Of a DNA stretch of 64,000 nucleotides, positions 43,107-51,840 are shown piece after piece; the first letter of the stretch is position 1, and each line of letters opens with the position of its first letter. Under the pieces are notes generated by a model. The model was not told the origin of the DNA. It did not search any database and saw only the letters and a list, made by a program, of their open reading frames with translations. This DNA is from Bryobacteraceae bacterium. GTDB lineage: Bacteria > Acidobacteriota > Terriglobia > Bryobacterales > Bryobacteraceae. Position numbers and translations under genes: made by a program. Location: NCBI GenBank assembly GCA_030041495.1, contig JASHNT010000081.1:1-64000 (forward strand), written 5' to 3'.

Positions 43107-43910
43107 CTACTGCGCCGGCGCCAGATGGGCGCGCCGGTTGCGCTGATAACAATCTTCGGACTCTTCGGTGCAAACCGGGCGCTCCTTGCCGTAACTGATG
43201 ACGCGGATTTTGCTTTCGGGCAAGCCCAGGCTCACCAGGAAATCCTTGGCTGAAGTTGCCCGGCGATCGCCCAAGCCGAGGTTGTATTCAGCCGAACCGC
43301 GCTCGTCGCAGTGCCCTTCGATCACCACGCTGAAGTTGGGATCGGCGGCGAAGATTTGTTTCAATAGATCGGCGTCGCGCGTCAGGGCCTGGCGGGCGTC
43401 ATCGCGGACATCGCTCTTGTCGTAATCGAAATAGGCGTCCTGCGCATCGCGGCTCAGCATCTCCGCTCCGGAAATAACCGGCGCGGGCGGAGGTGGAGGA
43501 GGCGGCGGTGCGGGAACCGTTACGTTCACCGTCACTGAGCGCATGTCCATGCCTCCCGCGCTGCGCGCCGTCAGCGAATAAGTGGTGGTATTGGCCGGAA
43601 ACACCTGGCGCGTACCGTTGGCGGCAACCGCTCCCAGTCCCTGGTCGATCGAGATATCCGTCGCGTTGGCTACCGACCAGCTCAGCGTCGCAGGCTGGCC
43701 GCGCTGGATGGTCTCGGGTTCCACGGTGAAGCTATTGATGCGTGCGGCCTGGGGTTTGGGTGGCGGAGGAGCCGGCGCCGTTCCGGTGGTGGGCGCAGGC
43801 GGAGGCGGCGGAGGAGGAGCAGGCGCGCTCTTCTTATGGCATCCGGCCGCTACGATCAGCAAACTCGCGCAGAACGCCGCTGTCGGCAGCGTTCTCTGAT
43901 TCATTCGCAT
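43107..43910 (-). CDS. pal: Pal, peptidoglycan-associated lipoprotein with an extra Ig-like domain
   Basis: A 267-residue lipoprotein: lipobox LIVAAGC, poly-Pro stretch, an Ig-like domain of about 65 residues (FTVEPETIQRGQPATLSWSV to YSLTARSAGG), a second poly-Pro linker, then an OmpA/Pal domain (FDYDKSDVRDDARQALTRDA, EGHCDERGSAEYNLGLGDRR). The OmpA domain binds peptidoglycan and TolB. Standard Pal lacks the Ig-like insert. I start at ATG 43910, with GGAGG 11 bases upstream; a second ATG lies at 43904. Confidence 0.9.
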   Translation of the reverse strand: MRMNQRTLPTAAFCASLLIVAAGCHKKSAPAPPPPPPPAPTTGTAPAPPPPKPQAARINSFTVEPETIQRGQPATLSWSVANATDISIDQGLGAVAANGTRQVFPANTTTYSLTARSAGGMDMRSVTVNVTVPAPPPPPPPPAPVISGAEMLSRDAQDAYFDYDKSDVRDDARQALTRDADLLKQIFAADPNFSVVIEGHCDERGSAEYNLGLGDRRATSAKDFLVSLGLPESKIRVISYGKERPVCTEESEDCYQRNRRAHLAPAQ

Positions 43911-43998
43911 TCTTATTTTGGCCTCCTGGAGTGTTCCAGCCGCTGGAAACCAAAGGCATCCGTTAGACCGCACGCCGGACCCCGGCTCCAGTCAGATT

Positions 43999-45411
43999 TT
44001 AGTTTATCCCTTTCGTCCATACAGGCTCCAGGTTATTTCCCTTCGTGGTGAGTTGTTGCACGTGGGTGCCGTTAGCCAGCATGGTGAAAATCTGCGTGAC
44101 GCGGTTGCGCTTGGAGGAAAACGCCAGATGCAGGCCGTCGGGGGCCCAACTGGGGTTTTCGTTATCGCCGGTATCGTGAGTGAGCTGATCCCATTTTCCG
44201 CTGACCATGTCCATGATGAAAATATTGTATTGGCCGTAGGTGAAGCCGCGAGTCCAGGAAAACGCGACATATTGCCCGTCCGGCCGCCAGCAGGGATTGG
44301 CGACTTCGCCGGTTCCGTCGGTGAGCATGTGCGCGCCGCTGCCGTCGATGTTCATCTCCCAAAGCTGCGGATGGCCGGTGCGGCCCGAGATGAACACCAC
44401 TTCCGTGCCGGTCTTGGGATTCACCTTGGGCTCGACCTCGACCGCGTTGGCGTGCGAAAGCTGCATCAATTCTCCGCCCTGCAAATTGGACATGTAGATC
44501 TTGGGGTCCTTTTCCGCACCTATTTTCGTCGCGAAAAGAACGTGCTTACCGTCGGGAGTAAATTCCGGCGTTGCCACGATAGAAGACACCGGATTGTAGA
44601 AATTCAGCCGCCGGTCGGGGTCGAGGGAATGGATCATGATGATCGGGTTGCCGTCAACCACGTAGCTGCCCTCCACCTTCTGCGGATAGCTGGTGAAAGC
44701 GAACATCTTTCCGTCCGGGGAGACAGCCGGCTGCGACGAGAGGCTCTTATAAAAGGTAAGTTGGCGCTGGTTGGATCCATCGTATTCCATCTCCCAAATC
44801 TCCTTGACCCCGACTGTGGTTCCATCCGGCAACCGGCGCGCTGGAACGCTGCGGTCTGACACAAAGAAGATTTTCGTCCCGGCCAGGCTCTTGGCGCCGA
44901 ACTGCGCCAGGATGTCAGCGGCGTATTGACGAGCCACGTCGCGTGCGCCGTTTTCATCCAGCGTGCTGGCGTAGCGCTTGGCGAACAGGCTCGCCTGCGC
45001 GGGTGACGGCTGGCCGACGTTGTAGAGATTGCCCAGCAGCAGGAACTGCCCGTTCTGCTCCGCTGTGTAGCCGAAGGCGAGGTCGTTGGCTTCCACCGGA
45101 GGCTGCGACCAATCCGTGAGCTTGGCGGAGCCGGACGTAAAATCTTCGGGACGCTGCGGGATGTTTAAAGGGTAGAGGCTCTTGCCCACCAGTTTTACAA
45201 CTCCGCCGTTGTCCAATTCATTCCACAGCGTGTCATTGAACACCTGCATGAATTTGTCCGCGCCGCCGGAACCGCGAAAATCGGGGACGGCCAGTTTGAG
45301 CTGTTCGCCTTCCTTAATGACGCCGTTAAAATTCGCGTTCTGCGCGGTCAGGACCAACGCGCCGGCGGCGGCCAATACAGTCAGGAGCGCTAGAAGAGTT
45401 TTAGGTTTCAT
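43999..45411 (-). CDS. tolB: TolB, periplasmic beta-propeller of the Tol-Pal system
   Basis: A 470-residue protein with a signal peptide, an N-terminal TolB domain (LAVPDFRGSGGADKFMQVFN) and a WD40-like beta-propeller with repeated PAVSPDGKMFAFTS, PEFTPDGKHVLFAT and PSWAPDGLHLAFSS motifs. TolB links Pal with TolA during outer-membrane constriction. It overlaps tolA as ATGA. Confidence 0.92.
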   Translation of the reverse strand: MKPKTLLALLTVLAAAGALVLTAQNANFNGVIKEGEQLKLAVPDFRGSGGADKFMQVFNDTLWNELDNGGVVKLVGKSLYPLNIPQRPEDFTSGSAKLTDWSQPPVEANDLAFGYTAEQNGQFLLLGNLYNVGQPSPAQASLFAKRYASTLDENGARDVARQYAADILAQFGAKSLAGTKIFFVSDRSVPARRLPDGTTVGVKEIWEMEYDGSNQRQLTFYKSLSSQPAVSPDGKMFAFTSYPQKVEGSYVVDGNPIIMIHSLDPDRRLNFYNPVSSIVATPEFTPDGKHVLFATKIGAEKDPKIYMSNLQGGELMQLSHANAVEVEPKVNPKTGTEVVFISGRTGHPQLWEMNIDGSGAHMLTDGTGEVANPCWRPDGQYVAFSWTRGFTYGQYNIFIMDMVSGKWDQLTHDTGDNENPSWAPDGLHLAFSSKRNRVTQIFTMLANGTHVQQLTTKGNNLEPVWTKGIN

Positions 45412-46190
45412 CGTTTCAACTCAAACCAGAATTCGACCGAAGCTGTGTTGTGCGGAAAACCTGCCGGTAACGGCGGCAGCGGATTGGAATCGAGAATCGC
45501 CCGCTGCACGGAGGCGTCCAGAGGAGGAATGTTGCTGCTTTGTAAAATGTGAAGATTGCGAACCGACCCATCGCGCGACAGATCGAAGGTGGCGATCACC
45601 GTGGGCGCAGTATGAATGCTCTGATCCACCGTGTCGGTGTGCCAGTGCGAGGCGACCAATTGTTGAATCTGCGTTCCATAGGCCGAAAATTGGTCGCCAA
45701 AGGTGTTGTGCGCTCCTGGGCTGATGCGGCCGGAGCCGGTGACGGCGAACTCAGGGCTGGACAGTGCCGGAGCGGTCTTGCTGGTCAACTTGTAGGGATC
45801 GAGTTGGCTGAACTTTTTGATATGACTTTGCTCGCTGGCAATGTCGGCCAGCTTCTTTTTCGGCGCCTTCATCTTGAGCGGCACCGCATTGGGCGCGGGA
45901 ATTTCCTTCTTGGCCCGCTCCACCGGCTTGGGCGGCGTTTGAGGAGCCTCGGATTCCGTATCCGTGGCCAGCCGATTTTCGGGGCCGTGAGTCTGTAGAG
46001 GAATCGTGTTCACGGCCTCGATGCCGACCGCCGATCCGCCGGCGTCTTTCGAGCCGAAGGTTTCCGTGTGCCCCTGCAGCCAATTCGCAAGGAGCACTCC
46101 GCCGATCACCACGACGTGCAGCGTCAGCGCGGCGAAAAACCACCGGCCCATGCGCTCGTGCTGCAGCAGGATTTCGCCCGGAGCGGTCAC
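45408..46190 (-). CDS. tolA: TolA/TonB-type energy-transducing protein
   Basis: A 260-residue protein starting at GTG 46190, which overlaps the tolR stop (GTGA); the frame is open further up to 46280. One membrane span (WFFAALTLHVVVIGGVLLAN) is followed by a Lys/Pro-rich periplasmic stretch and a C-terminal TonB-like domain (TVIATFDLSRDGSVRNLHIL, SVQRAILDSNPLPPLPAG). Between tolR and tolB it acts as TolA, carrying energy from TolQR to the outer membrane, although its C-terminal fold is closer to TonB. Confidence 0.85.
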   Translation of the reverse strand: MTAPGEILLQHERMGRWFFAALTLHVVVIGGVLLANWLQGHTETFGSKDAGGSAVGIEAVNTIPLQTHGPENRLATDTESEAPQTPPKPVERAKKEIPAPNAVPLKMKAPKKKLADIASEQSHIKKFSQLDPYKLTSKTAPALSSPEFAVTGSGRISPGAHNTFGDQFSAYGTQIQQLVASHWHTDTVDQSIHTAPTVIATFDLSRDGSVRNLHILQSSNIPPLDASVQRAILDSNPLPPLPAGFPHNTASVEFWFELKR

Positions 46191-46636
46191 TTGTTCGGCA
46201 GCTCCATTTCCTTCACCACCACCTGGATGCCCAGATGAGAGTCTTTCAACGCCGCCATCACCTGCACCGGCAGATCCCACTGCGCGCGCTTGTCGACTTC
46301 CAGGTATACATTCTTCTGATTGGGGAAGCGCTGAGCGATTTGCGCGCCCAGCGCATTAATGTTGATCGGCTTGTCGTTCAGGTACAGATTGCTGCCGCGC
46401 GACACTTGCACGATAGGGAGATCTTCGACGGTCTCCTTCACTTGCTTTACCTCGGGAACCTGGATATCCAGGCCGGACTGCATCGCCTGCGCGGTCACCA
46501 TGAAGATGATCAGCAGTACTAAGACAACGTCCACCAACGGGACCACGTTCATCTCGGAAAGAGTGCCGATGGAGGCAGACCTGCGCCCGCGCGGCCTTGT
46601 CCCGCTTCCGTTGCCGTTGGGGATCGCAAAAGCCAT
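46187..46636 (-). CDS. tolR: TolR/ExbD-type proton-channel partner
   Basis: A 149-residue protein with one N-terminal span containing the functional aspartate (EMNVVPLVDVVLVLLIIFMV) and an ExbD-type periplasmic domain (VQVSRGSNLYLNDKPI). With TolQ it forms the motor driven by proton flow. The N-terminal cytoplasmic part is Gly/Arg-rich. Confidence 0.92.
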   Translation of the reverse strand: MAFAIPNGNGSGTRPRGRRSASIGTLSEMNVVPLVDVVLVLLIIFMVTAQAMQSGLDIQVPEVKQVKETVEDLPIVQVSRGSNLYLNDKPININALGAQIAQRFPNQKNVYLEVDKRAQWDLPVQVMAALKDSHLGIQVVVKEMELPNK

Positions 46637-46663
46637 AACTTAGGTATCTACTCCCGTAGATGT

Positions 46664-47350
46664 CTAATCCTCGACATTCCGTTCCGTTAGATTGAGGAAC
46701 TCTAACGAAAAATCGTCCATCCTCGCGCCGATCTCGCGAATCCGGTTTCCAAACAAATTGTAGAAGATGCTGGCGGGAATGGCGGCGAACAGGCCCATGG
46801 CGGTAGCCAGCAACGCTCCCGCAATTCCAGGGCCGACGGCCCGCAAGCTCGTATTCCCGCTTAAGCCCAATCCCTGAAACGCGTCGATGATGCCGGTGAC
46901 GGTGCCGAACAGTCCGATGAAGGGGCTGACGCTGGCGATGGTCGCCAGCCAGTTCATGTTGCGCTCCAGCCGCGAGATCTCCTCGCTGATGCCGAGTTGT
47001 AACGTGCGCTCCAGCGAAGCCTGGTTGCTGATGCGGGATTTGGTGGCCATCTGCCGGCACACTTCGCTATAACCGAAGTCAAACACGCCCACCAGAGGCG
47101 CGGCGCGGAATTGTTCGCTGGCTGCCGCTACGGCGTCCAGGCGCGTCGCTTTGCGGAACGCGCGCAAGAAGCGGCGGTTCGATTTTTGGGCTCCGCGCAG
47201 CATCACCCACTTGGAAAGAATCACCGTCCAGGAAAGCAGCGACGCCAGGGCGAGCAGCCCCATCACGGCATTCGGAATGATGCCGGAGGTTCGAACCAGT
47301 TGTAGAAAATCGACGTCGAGCCAGAGCTGGCTTACGTGTGGCGCTAGCAT
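46664..47350 (-). CDS. tolQ: TolQ/ExbB-type proton-channel protein
   Basis: A 228-residue protein with three membrane spans: an N-terminal one (VMGLLALASLLSWTVILSKW) and two C-terminal ones around the conserved SVSPFIGLFGTVTGIIDAFQ and GPGIAGALLATAMGLFAAIP blocks. It is the first gene of the tol operon. No clear Shine-Dalgarno sequence stands before ATG 47350. Confidence 0.93.
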   Translation of the reverse strand: MLAPHVSQLWLDVDFLQLVRTSGIIPNAVMGLLALASLLSWTVILSKWVMLRGAQKSNRRFLRAFRKATRLDAVAAASEQFRAAPLVGVFDFGYSEVCRQMATKSRISNQASLERTLQLGISEEISRLERNMNWLATIASVSPFIGLFGTVTGIIDAFQGLGLSGNTSLRAVGPGIAGALLATAMGLFAAIPASIFYNLFGNRIREIGARMDDFSLEFLNLTERNVED

Positions 47351-47361
47351 CCCCGCTTCTC

Positions 47362-47367
47362 ATTGTA
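47362..47367 (-). promoter_or_regulatory. Candidate -10 box (TACAAT) of the tol-pal operon
   Basis: TACAAT on the minus strand ends 11 bases before the tolQ ATG, so a transcript from it would have a leader of only a few bases. Confidence 0.4.
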
Positions 47368-47431
47368 AATGACAATGCCCGTAAACAGAAGTGGTTGGAA
47401 ATGTTTTATGCACCGGCCGCGGCGGGTTTCT

Positions 47432-47437
47432 TATAAT
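47432..47437 (+). promoter_or_regulatory. Candidate -10 box (TATAAT) of recN
   Basis: A perfect TATAAT ends 10 bases before GTG 47448. The predicted transcript would start about four bases before the start codon. No good -35 element was found. Confidence 0.45.
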
Positions 47438-47447
47438 CTGGAAAACT

Positions 47448-49124
47448 GTGCTGGTCGAGCTAAGTGTGGAAAACTACGCCGTGATTGAGCGCGTGCGCGT
47501 GCGCTTTCACCCCGGGCTCAACTTGCTCACCGGCGAAACCGGCAGCGGCAAGTCGATCGTAGTGGACGCTCTGGGGTTGCTGTTCGGCGGGCGGGCTTCG
47601 GCTGAAATCGTGCGCGCCGGCTCGGAACGGGCGCGCGTGTCTGGAATTTTCGAAATACGCTCCACACCCGCACTGGCAAGGCTTTTGGAGGATGCGGGCA
47701 TCGAGCCGGAGGACGGCGAACTGATCGTCGAGCGCGAGATTTCCTCCGGCGGAAAATCCCGCGCGCTGGTGTCCAACCGTCCGGTGACCGCGGCGCTGCT
47801 CAAGGAGTTGGCGCCCTTCCTCGGCGACATTCACGGCCAGCACGATCAGCAGCAACTTTTTTCTCCCGCCGTGCAGTGCGAGATGCTGGACGCTTTCGCC
47901 GCGAATGAGGAGTTGGCGAATACAGTCCGGACGGTATACGAAAAATGGCGCGCCGCGGCGGCCGAACTGGAAAAAATCGATCGCGTGGCCCAAGAGCAGC
48001 TCCGCATGACCGACCTGTGGAGTTTTCAACAGCGCGAAATCTCGAGCGTCGCGCCGAAGCCGGGGGAAGACGCCGAGCTCGAAGCCGAGCGGCGCGTGCT
48101 GCGCAATGTCGTGAAGCTCCAGGAATCGGCGGGCGCGGCCTACGCGGCTTTGTACGAGGATACGCACAGCGCTCTGGCGCAGCTTCGCACTGCAACCAAG
48201 CGCCTGGAGGAGATTGCGAAGATCGATGACAAGCTCGCGCAGGTCATCGCGGCGCTTCAGCCGGCTTCGATCGCCGCCGAAGAAGCCGCGCACAGCCTGC
48301 GGCATTACCTGGGTGCGCTCGAAGCCGATCCGGGAAGATTGGACGAGGTCGAAACGCGGCTGGCCGCCATCGAGAAGCTGAAACGCAAATACGGCGCGAC
48401 CATCGATGAGATCCTCGCGTTTCTCGATCAGGTGAATGCCGGCCTCGCCGCGGCGGAGAGTTCCGGTGAGCGCAAGGCAGCCCTCGAAAAAGACCTGGCT
48501 CGTCTCGCAACGCAGTATGAATCCGCAGCCGAAAAGCTTTCGGCGTCGCGCCGGGAAGCCGCCAAGCGCCTGAGCCAAAAGGTGGCTCGGGAGCTGGCCG
48601 CGCTGGCGATGGAAAAGGCGCGCGTCGAAATCGGCGTGGAACCGGCCGCGTGGTCTGAGCGTGGCGCGGACGCGGTCCGCTTTCTGATTTCGCCCAATCC
48701 GGGCGAGGATCCCAAGCCGCTCGAAAAGATCGCCTCCGGCGGCGAGCTGTCGCGCGTGGCTCTGGCACTCAAGAGCTGCACGGGAGGCGCGCGGCCGAAT
48801 CAAGCCGCGCCCCTCACCCTGGTCTTCGACGAGGTCGACGCAGGGGTTGGAGGCAGCGCCGCGGAAGCGGTCGGCCGGCGCTTGAAGGGATTGTCGCGCG
48901 GAGCCCAAGTCATCTGCGTGACCCACCTGCCGCAGATCGCCGGCTTCGCGGATCATCATTACTCGGTGGGAAAGCATACGCTCAAAGGCCGAACAGTCGC
49001 GGCTGTGGAGGAGCTCACCGGCGACGCCCGCACGCGCGAGATCGGGCGCATGCTCTCCGGCGAACGCGTCACGGCCGAGGCTCTCCGTCACGCCGAGCAA
49101 CTAATGAAACTCGCCGCGGAGTAA
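47448..49124 (+). CDS. recN: RecN, SMC-like DNA repair ATPase
   Basis: A 558-residue protein starting at GTG 47448 (MLVELSVENYAVIERV). It has Walker A GETGSGKS (29-36), HGQHDQQQL in the head, a long coiled-coil middle, the signature KIASGGELSRVALALK, Walker B LTLVFDEVDAGVGG and the CVTHLPQIAGFADHHY block, all typical of RecN. It promotes double-strand break repair. Family length agrees with this start; the frame is open upstream to 47391 without further similarity. Divergent from tolQ. Confidence 0.94.
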   Translation: MLVELSVENYAVIERVRVRFHPGLNLLTGETGSGKSIVVDALGLLFGGRASAEIVRAGSERARVSGIFEIRSTPALARLLEDAGIEPEDGELIVEREISSGGKSRALVSNRPVTAALLKELAPFLGDIHGQHDQQQLFSPAVQCEMLDAFAANEELANTVRTVYEKWRAAAAELEKIDRVAQEQLRMTDLWSFQQREISSVAPKPGEDAELEAERRVLRNVVKLQESAGAAYAALYEDTHSALAQLRTATKRLEEIAKIDDKLAQVIAALQPASIAAEEAAHSLRHYLGALEADPGRLDEVETRLAAIEKLKRKYGATIDEILAFLDQVNAGLAAAESSGERKAALEKDLARLATQYESAAEKLSASRREAAKRLSQKVARELAALAMEKARVEIGVEPAAWSERGADAVRFLISPNPGEDPKPLEKIASGGELSRVALALKSCTGGARPNQAAPLTLVFDEVDAGVGGSAAEAVGRRLKGLSRGAQVICVTHLPQIAGFADHHYSVGKHTLKGRTVAAVEELTGDARTREIGRMLSGERVTAEALRHAEQLMKLAAE

Positions 49125-49146
49125 TAGACGCGACACAACCTCCCGC

Positions 49147-49152
49147 TACAAT
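49147..49152 (+). promoter_or_regulatory. Candidate promoter (TACAAT) of the S1/P1 nuclease gene
   Basis: TACAAT ends 9 bases before ATG 49162, with TAGACG (49125-49130) as a possible -35 at a 16-base spacing. The GGGGG between the box and ATG could also serve as a ribosome site. Confidence 0.4.
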
Positions 49153-49161
49153 AAGGGGGCA

Positions 49162-50049
49162 ATGCGTCGATTCCTCCCCGCTCTGCTCCTGCTCACCCTG
49201 CCCCTCACTCCTTCGCTCCGGGCCTGGAACGCGACCGGGCACCGGGTCATCGCGGCCATCGCTTACGATCACCTCACACCGCAGGCCAAGACGCGCGTGG
49301 ATGAGTTGCTCAAGCAACATCCCGACTTCGCCAATCTGCCTTCGCGCGAAGCGTTCCTCGCTGCGTCCGTGTGGCCGGACGCGATCCGCAACGATCCGCG
49401 GTTTTACGATGACACCGCAGCGAATCCCAAGCCCACGCCGCTGCTCGCCGGTTTCCCGAGCATGGCTCGCCACACCAATTGGCACTATATCGACCTTCCG
49501 TTTTCGCCCGACGGCACGCCGCTCGAGCAGCCCAAGAAGCCGAATGCGCTGGTGGAGCTGCGGCGAATCCTGAAGGAGCCGTCACTCACGGCTTATGATT
49601 TGCCGTGGCTCATTCATCTCACTGGCGACGTGCATCAACCGCTGCATTGTACTAGCCGATTCACCAAGCAACTTCCGCACGGCGACCAGGGCGGTAATCT
49701 GGTATTCGTTACACCCGGACGCAATCTGCACAGCCTGTGGGATGGATTGGCCGGGACCGAAATAAGCGATGAATTTGTCAATCGCTTCGCGACGGGAGTG
49801 ACCGCGGAGCTGGTTCGGGGCAAGGGTCCGAATCCGCGTTTGTCGCACGATCCAAAGCGCTGGATTGACGAGGGTTTTGCGCTCGCGCAGCATGACGTCT
49901 ACACCTTCGGACCGGCCTCCGGCTCGCGCGAAAATCCCGTCGAATTGCCCGAAAATTACGAAGCAGGCGCCCGTCGGATAGCGCGGGTTCAATTGGCGAA
50001 GGCGGGCTTCCGCCTGGCGGCAATTTTAAACGCCAAGTTGGGCCGGTAG
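49162..50049 (+). CDS. Exported S1/P1-type zinc nuclease
   Basis: A 295-residue protein. Signal cleavage before W22 exposes WNATGHRV; in this family the N-terminal tryptophan itself binds zinc, with H27. Other ligands are visible in SVWPDAIR, HYIDLPF and HLTGDVHQPLHC, and GDQGGN and HSLWDGL also match the family. It should degrade single-stranded DNA and RNA in the periplasm or outside, and may recover phosphate or nucleosides. Confidence 0.92.
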   Translation: MRRFLPALLLLTLPLTPSLRAWNATGHRVIAAIAYDHLTPQAKTRVDELLKQHPDFANLPSREAFLAASVWPDAIRNDPRFYDDTAANPKPTPLLAGFPSMARHTNWHYIDLPFSPDGTPLEQPKKPNALVELRRILKEPSLTAYDLPWLIHLTGDVHQPLHCTSRFTKQLPHGDQGGNLVFVTPGRNLHSLWDGLAGTEISDEFVNRFATGVTAELVRGKGPNPRLSHDPKRWIDEGFALAQHDVYTFGPASGSRENPVELPENYEAGARRIARVQLAKAGFRLAAILNAKLGR

Positions 50050-50194
50050 ACCACCCGTCAATCAAAAAGTAACAAAACAAGGCGCTTGTACTGGAGCTTC
50101 ACAAAGCGCGTTCTATCCCCTTCGTTCCTAAGGCATCAATTTGCGATCGAAAGCTTGCGACAGCACTGTACAGAAGGCCAGCACGGTGATACTA

Positions 50195-50363
50195 TAGAGG
50201 CGTCCAGTTGTGGAACCTTCCAAGGTTCAACGCGTCTCTTTCTCTTAAGGGAGCGATTTACCGACTGCCCGGTGAATCCCCCAAAAGTTCGGCGCGCTAC
50301 GACCTCGCGGTAGTGGTGGGCCGGCCGGTGAGTATCTTCCTCCGAGTACTCACCGGCTTTTTT
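50195..50363 (+). ncRNA. Candidate structured leader or small RNA ahead of sthA
   Basis: Between the nuclease and transhydrogenase genes, about 170 bases fold into successive hairpins: GAACC/GGTTC at 50213-50228, ACCG/CGGT near 50259-50272, CTAC/GTAG near 50297-50313, and a strong terminator. TACTAT at 50190-50195 may be its -10. It could be a free sRNA or a regulated leader of sthA. It does not match 6S RNA, SRP RNA or tmRNA by eye, nor the NAD+-I motif. Confidence 0.4.
50324..50363 (+). terminator. Strong intrinsic terminator
   Basis: An 11-bp perfect stem, GCCGGTGAGTA (50324-50334) with TACTCACCGGC (50347-50357), a 12-base loop and six T residues directly after. It ends the unit that starts upstream and lies 71 bases before the sthA start. 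Confidence 0.85.
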
Positions 50364-50419
50364 ATTCCCCACCTTCCTATTTTCCCGGCGTTTTTTATTT
50401 CGCTGCAGTGACCAGCGTC

Positions 50420-50425
50420 TATACT
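50420..50425 (+). promoter_or_regulatory. Candidate -10 box (TATACT) of sthA
   Basis: TATACT ends 9 bases before ATG 50435 and lies after the terminator, so sthA can have its own nearly leaderless transcript. Confidence 0.4.
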
Positions 50426-50434
50426 GGCAGTTGA

Positions 50435-51823
50435 ATGCAGACCTTTGACATGATCGTCGTGGGCTCCGGCCCGGCAGGCCAGCGGGCGGCGATCCAGGCC
50501 GCGAAATCCGGCCGCCGCGTCGCCGTCGTGGAAAAACGCGAGGTGGTGGGCGGGACCTCGGTCAACACCGGAACGATTCCCTCCAAGACCATGCGCGAGG
50601 CCGTGTTGCACCTGTCCGGCTACGGATACGAGAGCATCTACGGCATGAACTACCGCGTCAAGGAAAAGATCACCATGGCGGACCTGGCTTTCCGGGTCCA
50701 GCACGTGATCAAGACCGAGATTGACGTCACTATCGCGCAGCTCTCGCGCAACAACATCGAGATGTTGTTCGGCTGCGCTACCTTCATCGACCCGCACACC
50801 CTGCGAGTGGAAGGCGCGCGCGGCTCCGGTGAATATGCGGCCGAAAACATCGTTATCGCGGTCGGCACCAAGCCGGCTGTCTCGCCCAAAGTGCCGATGA
50901 ACGGGAGGACCATCCTTAACAGCGACCAGGTTCTCCAGATGCAGGAGATCCCCAAGACGCTGATCGTTGTCGGGGGCGGCGTGATCGGCGTCGAATATAC
51001 CTGCATGTTCGCGACGTTGGGCGTGCGCGTGATCCTGGTGGAGCGCCGTCCGCGCCTGCTGGAGTTCGCCGACGTGGAAATGGTGGAAGCTCTTTCCTAC
51101 CACCTGCGCGACAGCCGCGTGACCATGCGCCTGAACGAAGAGGTCGCCAGCGTGGAGGAAGCGGCGGACTCCTGCGTGGTCGCCAATCTTCAGAGCAAGA
51201 AAAAGATCAGCGGCGATGCACTGTTGTACGCGGTCGGGCGGCAGGGCAACGTGGAGGAGTTAAACCTGGCGGCAGCAGGCCTCGAAGCCGACGCGCGAGG
51301 GCGCATCCAGGTCGACGCGGATTACCGGACCACGCAGCCGCATATTTTCGCCGTCGGCGACGTGATCGGTTTCCCCAGCCTGGCATCGGTGTCGATGGAG
51401 CAGGGACGCATCGCGGCGGCGCGCGCTTATAAAATTAACGCGCAGTCGAATCCAGCCACTTACCCCTATGGCATCTATACGATACCGGAGATCTCCTTTA
51501 TCGGTAAAACCGAAGAGCAGCTCACCGATGAAGACGTGCCATACGAAGTTGGCGTGGCCTACTACCGCGAAATCGCCCGCGGACAGATTCGCGGCGACAC
51601 CACCGGGCGTCTCAAGCTGATTTTTCATCGCGAAACGCACGATCTCCTGGGGGTCCATATCATTGGAGACGGCGCGGCGGAATTGTTGCACATCGGGCAG
51701 GCGGTGATGATCCTGAACGGCAAGGTGGATTATTTCGTCGACACCGTGTTCAACTACCCGACGTTGGCGGAATGTTACAAAGCCGCGGCTTTTAACGGCC
51801 TGAACAAGCTCTCGCGCATCTAA
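50435..51823 (+). CDS. sthA: Soluble pyridine nucleotide transhydrogenase
   Basis: A 462-residue flavoprotein of the pyridine nucleotide-disulfide reductase family. The FAD site is GSGPAGQRAAIQAAK. The usual redox cysteines are replaced: GGTSVNTGTIPSKTMRE has S42 and T47 where lipoamide dehydrogenase has two cysteines. This is the hallmark of SthA/UdhA, which transfers hydride between NADPH and NAD+. The NAD(P) site is VVGGGVIGVEYTCMFATLG. The C-terminus (HIIGDGAAELLHIGQAVM) fits as well. A ROK gene follows after 17 bases. Confidence 0.93.
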   Translation: MQTFDMIVVGSGPAGQRAAIQAAKSGRRVAVVEKREVVGGTSVNTGTIPSKTMREAVLHLSGYGYESIYGMNYRVKEKITMADLAFRVQHVIKTEIDVTIAQLSRNNIEMLFGCATFIDPHTLRVEGARGSGEYAAENIVIAVGTKPAVSPKVPMNGRTILNSDQVLQMQEIPKTLIVVGGGVIGVEYTCMFATLGVRVILVERRPRLLEFADVEMVEALSYHLRDSRVTMRLNEEVASVEEAADSCVVANLQSKKKISGDALLYAVGRQGNVEELNLAAAGLEADARGRIQVDADYRTTQPHIFAVGDVIGFPSLASVSMEQGRIAAARAYKINAQSNPATYPYGIYTIPEISFIGKTEEQLTDEDVPYEVGVAYYREIARGQIRGDTTGRLKLIFHRETHDLLGVHIIGDGAAELLHIGQAVMILNGKVDYFVDTVFNYPTLAECYKAAAFNGLNKLSRI

Positions 51824-51840
51824 CCAGCAGGGAGGATTCC

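Noticed and set aside
47460-49100. Long antisense frame of 546 codons opposite recN
   Set aside because: It mirrors recN codon for codon in a high-GC gene, shows no family resemblance and has no ribosome site.
50195-50363. 6S RNA or NAD+-I riboswitch upstream of sthA
   Set aside because: The 5' and 3' ends do not pair as in 6S RNA, and the conserved motif of the NAD+-I class is not seen. Only a generic structured RNA is supported.
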